Notes under the pieces: model-generated
Databases searched by the model: none
Seen by the model: only the letters and a program-made list of their open reading frames with translations
Told to the model about the DNA's origin: nothing
Part shown: one piece after another, positions 1 to 10,813 of the stretch
Layout: each line of letters begins with the position of its first letter
Numbering within the stretch: the first letter of the stretch is position 1
Translations under genes and position numbers: made by a program
From: Lysobacterales bacterium
GTDB lineage: Bacteria > Pseudomonadota > Gammaproteobacteria > Xanthomonadales > Xanthomonadaceae
Length of the DNA: 64,000 bases
Direction: 5' to 3'
NCBI GenBank assembly: GCA_014946745.1
Contig: JADCRD010000001.1
Coordinates: 1,296,427-1,360,426, forward strand

Positions 1-774
1 GGTCGGCGGATCGAATTCGACGGCACGCGCGCCATGATCGGCGGAATCTGCCCGCCGCCGCCGGGTGGGTCGAGCGCCGACGTCGGCGTCGACATCGCGA
101 CCCGGCAGCCCGACGGCAGCTGGACCTTCGGGCTGGCCGCCGCGGCCTCGCGCATGAGTGACGGCGGCTGGGACGACGGGCTGGCGGTGATCGGCTCGCA
201 CAACGCCAACGGCAACCTCGGTGGCGTGGAGGCCGGGCTTGTCCGCACGTTCGCCTTCCAGGGCGGCCAGTGGCAGTTCGTCGGCACCTCCGACAACGGC
301 AGCAACACGCCGAGCCCGCAGGGCTACGGCTACGACCTCGGGATCGACCGGGGCTTGCTCGCCGTCGCGAGCTACCGGCCAAACACGCCGGTGGTCGTGC
401 GCCGACGCAGCGGGACGCAGTTTCTCCCGGAGGCGAGCCTGCTGCCGTCCGGCCTCGGCGCCAACGAAGCGGTGCAGCACGTCGCGGTGCGCGGCGAGCG
501 GATCGCGGTCGCGGCGATCGTCCACACGGTCACGGTCAACCAGCAGGGCGCGGTGTTCCTGTTCGAGCGGCAGCTCGGCAGCTGGCAGCAGGCGCAGCGA
601 CTGGTCGCCTCGAGCCCGGTGACGCAGTCGTACTTCGGCAGCGTCATGGCTTTCGCCGAAGACGGTTCGCTGGTGGTCGCAGCCCCGGAGGAATCGTCCA
701 CGTTCGAGTACCAGGGCGCGGTCTACGTCTTCGCGGAACCGCCGGTCGCAGTGTTCAGCGATGGCTTCGAGTGA
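1..774 (+). CDS. Secreted FG-GAP-like repeat protein (5' partial)
   Basis: The frame is open from the first base of the window, so the start lies upstream; the first internal ATG is at 34. The visible 257 residues have no catalytic motif. They show repeated blocks of the form 'AVRGERIAVAAIV..GAVFLFERQLGSW' and 'LVVAAPEE....GAVYVFAE', as in FG-GAP/beta-propeller-like repeat proteins of the cell surface or medium. The protein ends in VFSDGFE, nearly the same tail as its downstream neighbour (LLSDGFEGD). The two genes look like tandem paralogues. Substrate and role are unknown. Assignment to FG-GAP-like repeats is by pattern only. Confidence 0.7.
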   Translation, partial: GRRIEFDGTRAMIGGICPPPPGGSSADVGVDIATRQPDGSWTFGLAAAASRMSDGGWDDGLAVIGSHNANGNLGGVEAGLVRTFAFQGGQWQFVGTSDNGSNTPSPQGYGYDLGIDRGLLAVASYRPNTPVVVRRRSGTQFLPEASLLPSGLGANEAVQHVAVRGERIAVAAIVHTVTVNQQGAVFLFERQLGSWQQAQRLVASSPVTQSYFGSVMAFAEDGSLVVAAPEESSTFEYQGAVYVFAEPPVAVFSDGFE

Positions 775-1027
775 GGCTCGGGCTCAGGCAAGCCGCGAAT
801 CGGCGTGAGCCTGGGTGTCGAATGCAGCGCGACCCGGTTGCCGCGAACGCCAACAGGCCGCCAGCACGTGATGGCCGATGCAGCCGCCCACGAAGCGCGC
901 CGTGATCGCACAGGGTCTCGCGGAAAGCGCCGTTGCGTACCACGCGCACTGGAGTCCGGGCGTGGCAGTGAGCCCTGCCGCCGGCTTTTGCCGTGCTGCA
1001 GAGGGACCACCCTGCGGACGCCGAGCC

Positions 1028-3415
1028 ATGCGCAGCACACCCTCTCTCTTCTGGATCGCGACCCTGCTGCTGTCGCTGGTCGCTCTCCCCGTGCAGGCAG
1101 CCAGCTACAGCCTGCGCCAGACACTGGTAGCCGAGGCTTCAGGCGAAGGCGCCCCGGCCCGCGGCTTCGGCAGCCAAGTGGCGGTCGACGGCGACCTCGC
1201 CGTGGTCTCCGACCTCACGGCGGTCCTCAGCCTGCGTCGCGCAATGGTGCGGACCTACGTGCGCAGCGCGGGTGTCTGGACCGAGCAGGCGCAGGTGCTG
1301 AGCTTCGATACGGGCGCGCCGCAAAACCTGGTCAAGCTGGCGCTGGGCGGCGGCACCCTGGCCCTGCTGTATCGCCCCAGCAGCGGCGGCACCCAGCAAC
1401 GCATCTACCGCTGGCAGTCCGGCCAGTGGCAGTCCGAGTTCTCAGCCGGCAGCAGCGACCTGTTCGAGAGCGTGGCTACCGACGGCTTCATCGCCGTGTT
1501 CGGCCACCCGGCCACCAGCGTCAGCAACCCCAACTTCAGCTCGGGCTTCCTGCGTGTGCTGCGTCGCGACCAAGCCGGCGCGTGGAACTCGACCCAGGTG
1601 ACGCCCAACGGCAGTCAGGCGCTGCAGCGCTTCGGCCACTCGGTCGCGATTGCTGCCGGCGCGATCGCGGTCGGCTCGCCCGGGTTCGATGTGACCCATA
1701 GCGGCAACGGCCAGCTGTTCACCGATGCCGGCGCCGCCTACGTGTTCGAGCTCACCGGCGACACCTGGAACCAGGCCGCGCGGCTGCTCGAACCCGACGC
1801 CGAGCTCGCCAACAGCATCGGTTTCGGCCACGCCGTAGCCATCAGCGGTGCGAATCCTGCGACGCCCGACCGCTTGCTGGTGTCCTCGCAGCGCAACCGC
1901 AACAGCGCCGGCGCGCATGTGCGCAGCTACACCCGCAGCAGCGGCGTCTGGACGCCGCGCCAGCTGTTCAGTTCGAACACGGACGACTGCTTCGGCTGCA
2001 GCCTCTCGCTCGACGGCAACTGGGCCGTGCTGGGCGCGCCGGACAGCGATGTCACCGACAACTTTGCCGGCAAGGCGGTGGTGATGCAGTTCGCGAACAA
2101 TTTCCAGAGCGTGCTCTCGACCACCGAGCGCTTCGACGCCGCTGGCGCTCGCAACGACGCCATGGGCAGCAGCGTGTCGATCGACCGCAGCGGCCCCACC
2201 CTGTTCGTCGGCGCGCCCGGCTCCGAGGTCTATGGCAACCCCAGCGAGGGTGTGGTCATGGTCGGCCGCGGCGGCGAGTTCGGTGATCCGGTGCCGCGCA
2301 CGGTGCGCAGGCTGGATCTTGGCCAGGGTCTGACCAATGCCATCTACGGCTACGCCCTCGACAGCGATGGCGACACCCTGGTAATCGGCGCGCCCGAAGA
2401 GGATGTGGGCCTGCAGCAGGGCCGCGGCGCGGCCTATGTCCTGCGCCGCGACAGCGCCGGCAACTATGTGCAGCCGCAGCGTCTGCTGGCGCCGGATGGC
2501 GCGGTCGGCGATCAGTACGGCTCAGCCATCGCTCTGCGGGGGGATGTGCTGCTGGTGGGCGCGCCCAACCGCACGGTGGCGGGCGTCAACGAAGCCGGCA
2601 CGGTCTATGCGTTTCGTCGCAGCGCAGGTGTCTGGACGCTGGAAGCGCAGCTGATCGCCACCTTTCCTGCGGCCAGCGGTGGCTTCGGCGCGGGGCTGGC
2701 ATTCGACGGCAGAACCGCGATCGTCTGCGGACGCTTCACCACCGAATCCTGGGTGCTGCAGCGCGCTGCCGACGGCAGCTGGACGCAGACGCAGGTGCTG
2801 CCTGGCCGTTGCAATACGCCGCAGCTTGCTGGCGACCTGCTGGTGCTCAACGACCACTCCGCCGACGCGCCGGCGACGGACTCCGGCCAGGTCAGCACCT
2901 ATGTGCGCAGCGGCGGGGTCTGGACCTGGCAGAGTGCGCTGGTCGGCAATGTGGCCGAGCAACGCTTCGGCTGGAGGATCGCCCTGGCTGGCGATCTGCT
3001 TGCGGTGTCATCTGTGGGCGGCGCGGCGCGACCGCTGCAGGTCTATCGTCGCAGCGGCAGCAGCTGGTTGCCGGAGGCCTCGCTGCTGCCCGCCGACATC
3101 AATTCCCAAACCGGTTGCAACTCGCCCGCGCTGAGCGTCGATCGTATCGTTCTGGGCTGCGAGGACCTGCCGGGGCCGGACGGGCCGGGCGCCACCTATG
3201 TGTTCGAGCGGGTCGGCGGCAGCTGGACCCAGACCCAGAAGCTGACCCACCTCAACCCGCGCGCGAACGAAGGCTTCGGCGGCAGCGTTCACTTCCATGC
3301 TGACGGCACCCTGTTCATCGCCGCGGTGCGCAGGGCAGTGGACTTCTTTGCCCAGGGCTCGGTGTACCGCTATGCCGAGCCGGCCCTGCTGAGCGATGGA
3401 TTCGAGGGTGACTGA
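1028..3415 (+). CDS. Secreted FG-GAP-like repeat protein
   Basis: About 795 residues. The start at 1028 is chosen because it begins directly with a signal peptide (MRSTPSLFWIATLLLSLVAL, then cleavage near VQAAS); an in-frame start at 878 would put 50 arginine-rich residues before it. The mature protein is built from roughly 50-60 residue repeats of the type 'FG.SVAI..G.IAVGSPG.....GAAYVFEL..D.W' and 'YGSAIALRGDVLLVGAPN....GTVYAFRRSAGVW', the FG-GAP/beta-propeller-like pattern. No enzyme motif is visible. The last residues are LLSDGFEGD, shared with the preceding gene. Probably an exported structural or binding protein; function not known. Confidence 0.8.
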   Translation: MRSTPSLFWIATLLLSLVALPVQAASYSLRQTLVAEASGEGAPARGFGSQVAVDGDLAVVSDLTAVLSLRRAMVRTYVRSAGVWTEQAQVLSFDTGAPQNLVKLALGGGTLALLYRPSSGGTQQRIYRWQSGQWQSEFSAGSSDLFESVATDGFIAVFGHPATSVSNPNFSSGFLRVLRRDQAGAWNSTQVTPNGSQALQRFGHSVAIAAGAIAVGSPGFDVTHSGNGQLFTDAGAAYVFELTGDTWNQAARLLEPDAELANSIGFGHAVAISGANPATPDRLLVSSQRNRNSAGAHVRSYTRSSGVWTPRQLFSSNTDDCFGCSLSLDGNWAVLGAPDSDVTDNFAGKAVVMQFANNFQSVLSTTERFDAAGARNDAMGSSVSIDRSGPTLFVGAPGSEVYGNPSEGVVMVGRGGEFGDPVPRTVRRLDLGQGLTNAIYGYALDSDGDTLVIGAPEEDVGLQQGRGAAYVLRRDSAGNYVQPQRLLAPDGAVGDQYGSAIALRGDVLLVGAPNRTVAGVNEAGTVYAFRRSAGVWTLEAQLIATFPAASGGFGAGLAFDGRTAIVCGRFTTESWVLQRAADGSWTQTQVLPGRCNTPQLAGDLLVLNDHSADAPATDSGQVSTYVRSGGVWTWQSALVGNVAEQRFGWRIALAGDLLAVSSVGGAARPLQVYRRSGSSWLPEASLLPADINSQTGCNSPALSVDRIVLGCEDLPGPDGPGATYVFERVGGSWTQTQKLTHLNPRANEGFGGSVHFHADGTLFIAAVRRAVDFFAQGSVYRYAEPALLSDGFEGD

Positions 3416-3602
3416 TCACCTGCCGCCGCCGCATGTTCACCGCCGGCCGGGTTGCGGTCCCGGGAGCATCGCCGCGCTCGATCCGCGCGGCATTCGGCAG
3501 GTCTTCCTGGTTCCGTCCGCTGCGCTTTCCGCCGATCGATTCGAGCCGCCCCGTCGCCACGCCTCGCCGCCGATCCGAACCCCGCAGCACGGAGGCCTTG
3601 CC

Positions 3603-3704
3603 ATGCGCAGCCTGCTGACGATCCTGCCGTTGCTGACTGCGCGCCGCGTCGCGGACGCTGACTCAAGACGCGAGGACTTTGCAGCATCGTCGCTGCAGCC
3701 CTGA
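3603..3704 (+). CDS. Possible small exported-protein remnant (33 aa)
   Basis: Short frame starting MRSLLTILPLLTA with a GGAGG-like sequence about 10 bases upstream, then a hydrophilic stretch and a stop. The beginning looks like a signal peptide, but nothing after it resembles a domain, so this may be the decayed 5' end of an exported-protein gene. The surrounding 3416-3727 interval between the repeat-protein gene and the converging DUF58 gene holds nothing else I recognise. Confidence 0.25.
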   Translation: MRSLLTILPLLTARRVADADSRREDFAASSLQP

Positions 3705-3727
3705 GCCTTGGGGACCGTGCCGCGGGC

Positions 3728-5025
3728 CTACAGCCGCCCGGCCCGCTTCATCGACAGGTAGTGGTCGACCAGCGCGCCGGGCAGCTGGGTGGCGGTGACG
3801 TCGAGGACGGTGGCGCCTTGGGCGCGCAAGGCGGTGTGGACGCGCTGGCGCTGGTCGAGGTACTGGGCGGCGGCGCTGGCTTCGAGCGCGGTGTCGACGC
3901 GCTGCGGCGGCTGTTCCAGCAGCTCATCCAGCATGGCCTCGCGCAGGCTGGCGACGCAGACCAGGTGGCGACGCTGCAGCTGGCGCACGCCGGCCAGCAG
4001 GTCTTCGATGTCTTCGTCGCGGGCATTGGTGACGATCAGCACCAGGGCGCGGCGCGGCTGGCGTGCGCCGAGCTGCATGGCGGCTTCGATGTAGTCCGTG
4101 GCGACAGGCTGCGGCTGCAGGTCGTAGACGGTGTCGAGCAGGCGGTCGATCGCGCCCAGGCCCCGCGCCGGCGGCATCCAGCGCGTGTCGCCGCCGCTGG
4201 CCATCAGGCCCACCGAGTCGCCCTGGCGCAGGGCGATGAAAGCGACCAGCAGGCTGGCGTTCAAGGCGTGATCGAAGTGGCTGAGGCTGCCGTCGTGCGC
4301 GAGCATGCGGCGGCCGGTGTCGACCAGCAGCACCACCTGCTGGTTGCGCTCGTCCTGGTAGTCGCGCGAGATCAGCTTCTGCGCGCGGCGGGTGGCCTTC
4401 CAGTCGATCTGGCGCAGGCTGTCGCCGGTGCGGTACTCACGCAGCTGATGGAACTCGGTGCCTTCGCCGCGACGGCGGTGCTGGTGCGCGCCGATGACGC
4501 GGCTGGCGCGGTCGGTGCCCACCAGGGCGAGATGGCTGACGCGGGCGAAGTCCGGGTAGACGCGAACTGCGCTGCGCAGCGGGCGCGTGACCAGGCGTGT
4601 CCACAGCCGCCAGGGCGCGTGCAGGCGCAGGGCGCAGCCGTCGAAATGGGCGGCGCCGCGCTGCTGGGGATGAAGCGTGTAGCTCAGCACGCTGCGTCCC
4701 TGCTCGGGCAGGGCGAGGCGCTGCGGCAGATCCTGCACCGGCCACTGCGCGGGGTGCAGGTCGAAGATCTCCAGACGTTGGCCGGACAGCCCACCGCCCA
4801 GTGCGAGTTCGACCTTCAAGGGATGTCCTACTGCGACCACGCGCGGCAGGCGGCGCTCCACGTCGGGCACCGGCAGCAGACGCAGGCGCGCGAGATCGAT
4901 GGCGGCCAGCGCCAACAGCGCGACGCTGGCGCCCAGCAGCGGGCCGGGGCCGATCAGGCCGAACGCGAAGCCCGCGCCCGGCAGGGCGAGCAAGGCCAGC
5001 GCCAGCACCAGCAGGCGGGTGGGCC

Positions 5026-5029
<4 letters not shown>
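3728..5029 (-). CDS. DUF58 domain-containing protein
   Basis: 433 residues. Starts with GTG inside the MoxR stop (GTGA overlap at 5026-5029). Two N-terminal hydrophobic segments (residues about 5-45) are followed by a soluble region with the DUF58 signature 'RTGDSLRQIDWKATRR..KLISRDYQDE', then a von Willebrand A-like part (VVLLVDTGRRM, LVLIVTNARDED). DUF58 proteins are partners of MoxR AAA+ ATPases in bacterial chaperone-like modules. It is the last gene of a six-gene minus-strand operon. Client protein or metal unknown. Confidence 0.9.
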
Positions 5030-6023
<994 letters not shown>

Positions 6024-6027
<4 letters not shown>

Positions 6028-7226
6028 GGGCGAGTGCTCAGTCGATGAAGGGTGCGCACCGCCTCGGCCAGTGCGGCCGGGCGGTCGATGCCGAGGCCGA
6101 ACAGGGCCTGTTCGACGGCAGGGATGGAAAGCCCGTGGCGCGTGGCCAGGGTCTGGGCGAGATCGCGGGCGGGCAGTGCGGCGATCTCGGGTGAAGCCAG
6201 CGCCAGCCGCTGCAGGACGCGCTGGCGCAAGGGCTTGAGCAGCGCCGCGCCGTGACGTCGGCGCAGGGCCAGCTCGGCGGCGGCACGCAGGTGCTCGCGC
6301 AGGGCCCGACGGGGCTGGGCGACTTCCGGCTGCAGCGGCCCGAAGCGCTGGCTGCGCAGCCACAGCCACATGAGCAGGGCGAGCAGCAACGGCAGCAGGA
6401 TCGGCCAGCCGTGGCGGACGATCAGCACGTGCAGCGGCGGCAGGTCGGCCGAGTAGATCAGCAGCACTTCCGGTTCGGCCTCAAGCGCCGGCGCCAGCAC
6501 CTGCCAGGCCAGGGCGGCATGGCTGTGCGAGCGCAGTGCGCGGGTCTTCAGAAAGTCCAGATCACTGGCGAACACCACGCGGCCGGCGCCATGCGGCAGG
6601 CCTGCCAGCAGCCAGCCGTCCTGGGCATTGCCCCAGCTCCAGTCGAACGTAGCGTCGTCGAAGTCCTCGCCCGGCAGCAGGCGCAGCGAGGCGCACCACT
6701 GCGTGTCGAGGCCGCGCACGGCGTCGAGGTCGAACAGGTCGTCGAGCGTGGGCAGCTCGGGCGCACCGCCGCGGGCGCGTTTGGCGGCCTTCAGCGCAGC
6801 CGGCGGTGGCGTATAGCCCCACTCGATGCAGGTGTAGCCCGGCACGGTGAACAGATCAAAGAAGTCCAGCAGCGGGGCCGAGTCCTCCTCACCGGGCGGC
6901 AGCGCCACGACCAGCTCGCCGCCACCGTGGACCCAGGCGAGCACCTGTTCGCTCGCGCTCCACGACAGCCCGCGCAAATCGCCGCTCATCACCACCAGCC
7001 CCGGCGGCTTGGGCAGCGCATCGGCGCGGAACACCGCCTGCGTGTTGACGGTGAGCCCGCGCGCGCGCAGCACCTGCTGCAGCCCGTACAGGGGGTTGAT
7101 GCGCGCCTCGCCGCTCAGCGGCAGTGCGCGGGTGACTTCCTTCAGCTCGAAGGTGCGCCACCACCACACGCCCAAGGCGGCCAGCACCAGCAGCAGCGCG
7201 GCGACGATAAGGTTGCTGCGGCTCAT
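6024..7226 (-). CDS. DUF4350 domain-containing membrane protein
   Basis: 400 residues. N-terminal membrane segment (IVAALLLVLAALGVWWW), then a periplasmic-like region matching DUF4350 ('..EARINPLYGLQQVLRARGLTV', 'GLVVMSGDLRGLSWSASEQVLAWVHGGGELVVALPP'). A second membrane segment near residues 265-290 (WPILLPLLLALLMWLWL) precedes a cytoplasmic helical tail. It overlaps both neighbours by 4 bp (7223-7226 and 6024-6027), so translation is probably coupled. DUF4350 proteins regularly accompany MoxR/DUF58; molecular role unknown. Confidence 0.85.
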
Positions 7227-8887
7227 GCGCGCGCGCCTTCGGCCCGATCGGCCTCACTGCGTCGCCAGGCGTCCACCAGCTCCACGAACTCCGTCTCGCT
7301 GGGCAAGCGGTTGGCATAGGCCGCCGACTGCCAGCGCTGCACGATCCGCGGGAACACCGCGCCAAAGCCCTGCGCGCCGAGGCGCCGTGCGCGCCGCAGG
7401 CAGTCGGCCTCGGTGCTGCCGGGCGGCAATGGCTCGCCGGTGGCTTCGACGACGCGCTCGACGCCGCCGGCGTACAGCAGCGCCAGGGCGGCGCGGCGCT
7501 GGCCCTGCGCCCACAGCGCCTGGGCGGCTTCGAGCAGGTTTTCGGGCAGGGGCTCGGGCGCCTGGGCGGCGTCTTCGTGACGCAGGCGCGGGCCGCTGCG
7601 ACGTTCGATCTGCACGCCCAGCACAGGCAGCCAGCGCCGGTGGGTGGCGATGAGCAGGACCAGCAGGGCCGCGGCGACCAGCCAGAGGATGTTTTCCATC
7701 ACGAAGGCGAGCCCTCGACCCAGGCTGTGCAGCCAGCCGAGATCGAGGTTCGACTGCTGACGGCGCGCCTGCGGCTGCTCGCGCGGCACCCAGATCGTCT
7801 GCGTGTCGACGGGGCTCAGGGCGTCCTGCTCGTAGACCTCGGCCGCCTGCACCACGAATGCGTCGGTACCCTCGCGATACTCGTGGGCGAACACCTGGCG
7901 CAGGCGATCTCCGCCCTGCGGCTTGATATCGCTCGATCCGCCCGGGCCGACATGGTCGTAGCGGGTGGGCTCTTCGGGCCGGGTGCGCAGGCTGGGCTCG
8001 GAGTCATCGAACGCCTCTTCGACCTTGGGCGCGTCCGCTGCGGCCTCGTCCTGTGCCTGCGCCGGTGCCGCCAGCGAGAGGCTGAGCAGCAACAGCAGCG
8101 GCGCCAGCAGCGCGAGTAGCGCCTGTCCACTGCCGGAGACCCGCGCCACCAGCCGGCGGAAGCCCAGTTCGATGTCCCAGGCTTCGATCTGCGTGCGGCG
8201 GTTGAGGTAGAGCGCGAAGCCCGCGCCCACGTAGAAGGGCGCGATCAGGCTGGCGCCGATCCAGAAGATCAGGTTGAGCAGCAGCTGCGCCCACAGCGGC
8301 GGCGCCTCGAACAGGGTTTCCCACAGGGCCTGGGCGGCGGGCTCCATGAACTCGATCGGGGTCAGCGAGAGGGCAAGGCCGATCAGGCCCAAGGCCAGCA
8401 GGGCCTCGACATTGGCGCAGACCAGCAGCACCAGTGCTGCGGTGCCGCTGGCATTGCGCGCCAAGGCCTGGCGGCGCGCGCGCCGCAGGGGGCCACTGAC
8501 ACCCTCCAGCAGATCGACCGGCATCAGCAGCGCGCGCGAGGGCGACAGGCGCAGCCACAGCAGCCAGGGCCAGATCGAGCGGGCGAAGTGGAACTGCCCG
8601 CGCAGGGTTTCGCGTACGCCGGGTGCGGCGCCGAACACGCCGCGCGAGAGCACATACAGCGGCGCGCGCTCGAAGGCTGGCTTCAGCCACCACAGCAGCA
8701 GCGGCGGCAGCCACATCAGGTCCAGCCACCACGCGGCCGCATTGAGCGCGGCGAAGACGGGCAGGGTGGTCGCCAGCCAGCTCAGCCAGACCACGCGTGC
8801 ATGCCGGCGGGTGAGCGCGAAGCCCAGCTCCACGGCCTCCCATCCCGAGCGCGGGCGCAGCACCACGGAGAGATCGTCAATCCGCAT
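7223..8887 (-). CDS. DUF4129 domain-containing membrane protein
   Basis: 554 residues from ATG 8887, preferred over a GTG at 8899 because GGGAG sits 6 bases upstream of it. The N-terminal half has several membrane helices (residues about 30-250: VVWLSWLATTLPVFAALNAAAWWL, ALVLLVCANVEALLALGLIGLAL, LLNLIFWIGASLIAPFYVGAGFALYL). A soluble linker, one more helix (ILWLVAAALLVLLIATH) and a C-terminal DUF4129 domain (ALALLYAGGVERVVEATGEPLPPGS.., RWQSAAYANRLPSETEF) follow. It overlaps the SpoIIM gene by 11 bp. Role in the MoxR module unknown. Confidence 0.85.
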   Translation of the reverse strand: MRIDDLSVVLRPRSGWEAVELGFALTRRHARVVWLSWLATTLPVFAALNAAAWWLDLMWLPPLLLWWLKPAFERAPLYVLSRGVFGAAPGVRETLRGQFHFARSIWPWLLWLRLSPSRALLMPVDLLEGVSGPLRRARRQALARNASGTAALVLLVCANVEALLALGLIGLALSLTPIEFMEPAAQALWETLFEAPPLWAQLLLNLIFWIGASLIAPFYVGAGFALYLNRRTQIEAWDIELGFRRLVARVSGSGQALLALLAPLLLLLSLSLAAPAQAQDEAAADAPKVEEAFDDSEPSLRTRPEEPTRYDHVGPGGSSDIKPQGGDRLRQVFAHEYREGTDAFVVQAAEVYEQDALSPVDTQTIWVPREQPQARRQQSNLDLGWLHSLGRGLAFVMENILWLVAAALLVLLIATHRRWLPVLGVQIERRSGPRLRHEDAAQAPEPLPENLLEAAQALWAQGQRRAALALLYAGGVERVVEATGEPLPPGSTEADCLRRARRLGAQGFGAVFPRIVQRWQSAAYANRLPSETEFVELVDAWRRSEADRAEGARA

Positions 8888-9902
8888 GCAGGCTCCCACG
8901 GCCGCGCCCGGCCAGCAGCAGCCAGGCGAGGAACAGCACCCAGAGACTGATGCCGACGCTGTACTTCACCAGCGCAGGAATCGAGCCGATCGACGACCAG
9001 AAGGCTTCGATGAAGGCCGCCAGCACCAGCATGGCGAAGACACCGAGGATGATCCGTGCGCCGTCGATGCCGGTTTCTTTGAAGGCGCGCAGGCGCGTGC
9101 GCTGGCCGGGCATGAGCAGGCTGAGACCCAGCTTGAGGCCGGCCCCACCCGACAGCACGATGGCCAGCAGCTCGGGCGCGGAATGGCCTGATACGAAGCG
9201 CCAGAAGGGGTCGCCGAAACCGATCGCGGTGAGATGGCCGGCGGCGCTGCCGTGAAAGACACCGTTGAAGACCAGGGCGAAGGCCGCGCCGATGCCGGCG
9301 ATCAGGCCCATCGCGAAGGTGCGGAAACCGATGCTGACGTTGTTGAGGATGTAGTACCCGAACATCTCCAGATCCGAGCCGCTGTCGCGCCCCAGCCGCG
9401 TGTGCTTGGCGGCGGGGTCGTACATCGATTCCATCTGGCCGAGCAGCTCATGGCCCATGATCAGCGGGGCCAGCTCGGGCCGGTACTGCAGAAGCACCAG
9501 GCAGACCAGGAAGGGACCGAAGTAGAGCAGGCCCGCCGCCAGCATCACTCCTCGCCAGGCGCGCACGCGCTGCGGAAACTCGCGGGCAAAGAAGTCGACG
9601 ATGCGGCCGAAGCGCGCGCGCGGCGGGCGATACAGGGCCAGATGCCCGCGTTCGGCCAGGCTGCGCAGGCGCTCGATCAGGGCCTGGCCATAGCCGCGGC
9701 GCTCGGCCAGGGCCAGCTGCTGGCACAGCCGTCGATAGGCGGCCGGAAACTCCAGATCGCCCAGCGCTTCGACCGGCTGCGCATTGGGCAGCGGCGGTGG
9801 CGTGGCTGCCTGGAGTGGGCCGCGCCGCGGGCCGGTACTCAGCCAGGTCTCCAGGCGCTGCCACTCGGCCGCATGCAGGGTTTCGAACTGCGCCTGCTTC
9901 AT
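8877..9902 (-). CDS. Stage II sporulation protein M (SpoIIM/DUF95) family membrane protein
   Basis: 341 residues from ATG 9902, which overlaps the RDD gene stop by ATGA. An N-terminal soluble helical region of about 125 residues precedes around five membrane helices (GVMLAAGLLYFGPFLVCLVLL, FRTFAMGLIAGIGAAFALVF, ELLAIVLSGGAGLKLGL, IILGVFAMLVLAAFIEAF, YSVGISLWVLFLAWLLL). The pattern and the 'FxxxFAMGLxxGxGxxxxLVFNGxxxG' stretch are those of the SpoIIM family. In non-sporulating bacteria this protein is found in RDD/MoxR operons like this one; its biochemical role is not established. Confidence 0.88.
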   Translation of the reverse strand: MKQAQFETLHAAEWQRLETWLSTGPRRGPLQAATPPPLPNAQPVEALGDLEFPAAYRRLCQQLALAERRGYGQALIERLRSLAERGHLALYRPPRARFGRIVDFFAREFPQRVRAWRGVMLAAGLLYFGPFLVCLVLLQYRPELAPLIMGHELLGQMESMYDPAAKHTRLGRDSGSDLEMFGYYILNNVSIGFRTFAMGLIAGIGAAFALVFNGVFHGSAAGHLTAIGFGDPFWRFVSGHSAPELLAIVLSGGAGLKLGLSLLMPGQRTRLRAFKETGIDGARIILGVFAMLVLAAFIEAFWSSIGSIPALVKYSVGISLWVLFLAWLLLAGRGRGSLHAD

Positions 9903-10603
9903 CGGCTGTTCCCGCGCTGGCCGGTCAGCGCTGCCGCCATGCCGAGCACCTGCTGCAGGCCGGCTTCGCCGGCGCGACCGCTGAGCGGCTGCAGCAGCCC
10001 GGCCAATTCCAGCTGCCGTTCGGCGCTGAGCTGGGCGTGGCGCTCGCCGAACTCGATCAGGGCCTCGCGCTCGCCACGCTGCAGCGGCGGCGGATCGACA
10101 GGCGCTGCGCCGATCGACGCATGCGCCCGCGGTGGCGGGGGTACATGCACGACGAGGGTGCCGGCGGCCATATCGCCCAGCCGGCGGCTGCGACCGTCGA
10201 GCAGGCTGGAAACCACCCCCACCGCGTAGCCGAAAGGCAGCATGTCGAAGGTGCGCAGCAAGTTGCGCGTGGCTGATGCCACCCAGCCTACCGGGGTACC
10301 GTCGGCGTGCACGACGCGCAGGCCGAGCACCCTTTTGCCGGGCGTCTGGCCACGCCAGAACAGCTCGAACAGGACGGGATAGAGCCACATCAGGGCGAAC
10401 ATCGCGATCATGTGCAGGCCGCTGCCGGCGCGCCCCATGAACAACAGGCCCAGGCCCAGCAGCCACAGCACGATGAGCCGAAGAACCAGATCGAGCACCC
10501 AGGCGATCGCCCGCGGCGCCATGCCGGCCGGCAGCAGATAGAGGCGGATGCCCTCGGGGGTTTCGATCTCGATGCGGGTGTCGAGCAGCGGGCGCGCAGT
10601 CAT
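9899..10603 (-). CDS. RDD family membrane protein
   Basis: 234 residues from ATG 10603 (MTARPLLDTRIEIETPEGI). Upstream in-frame starts exist but add an arginine-rich stretch without homology to the family. The RDD signature is seen in 'RAIAWVLDLVLRLIVLW', followed by a second and third membrane segment and the family-typical 'GQTPGKRVLGLRVVHADGTPVGW'. The C-terminal 70 residues are soluble. It is the first gene of the operon to the MoxR and DUF58 genes and overlaps SpoIIM by 4 bp. Confidence 0.88.
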   Translation of the reverse strand: MTARPLLDTRIEIETPEGIRLYLLPAGMAPRAIAWVLDLVLRLIVLWLLGLGLLFMGRAGSGLHMIAMFALMWLYPVLFELFWRGQTPGKRVLGLRVVHADGTPVGWVASATRNLLRTFDMLPFGYAVGVVSSLLDGRSRRLGDMAAGTLVVHVPPPPRAHASIGAAPVDPPPLQRGEREALIEFGERHAQLSAERQLELAGLLQPLSGRAGEAGLQQVLGMAAALTGQRGNSR

Positions 10604-10745
10604 GCAGACACGCGCCTGCGCAGGATCGGTAGGCCGCATGCGGGCCACAGCAAGCTCATCGACACCGCAAAACGTCCCCGAAAAAGTAGATGGCCGGCTG
10701 CGGAAAGCGGGACGCCGGCGACGACGCACTGTAGCGGTGGCCCCT

Positions 10746-10786
10746 GCAAAAGCAAGCCCCGCCGAGCGGCGGCGCGGCGGGGCTTG
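10746..10786 (-). terminator. Rho-independent terminator of the glycine-zipper lipoprotein gene
   Basis: A perfect 11-bp inverted repeat (arms 10753-10763 and 10776-10786, CAAGCCCCGCC / GGCGGGGCTTG) with a 12-nt loop. Read on the minus strand it is followed by CTTTTGC. It lies 28 bases past the stop of the gene ending at 10814 and isolates that gene from the RDD operon. Confidence 0.8.
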
Positions 10787-10813
10787 AGTGGGCAGCAGGG
10801 AAGTGAGTGGGCT

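Noticed and set aside
878..1027. N-terminal extension of the second FG-GAP-like protein
   Set aside because: It precedes a good signal peptide beginning at 1028 and has no exported-protein character.
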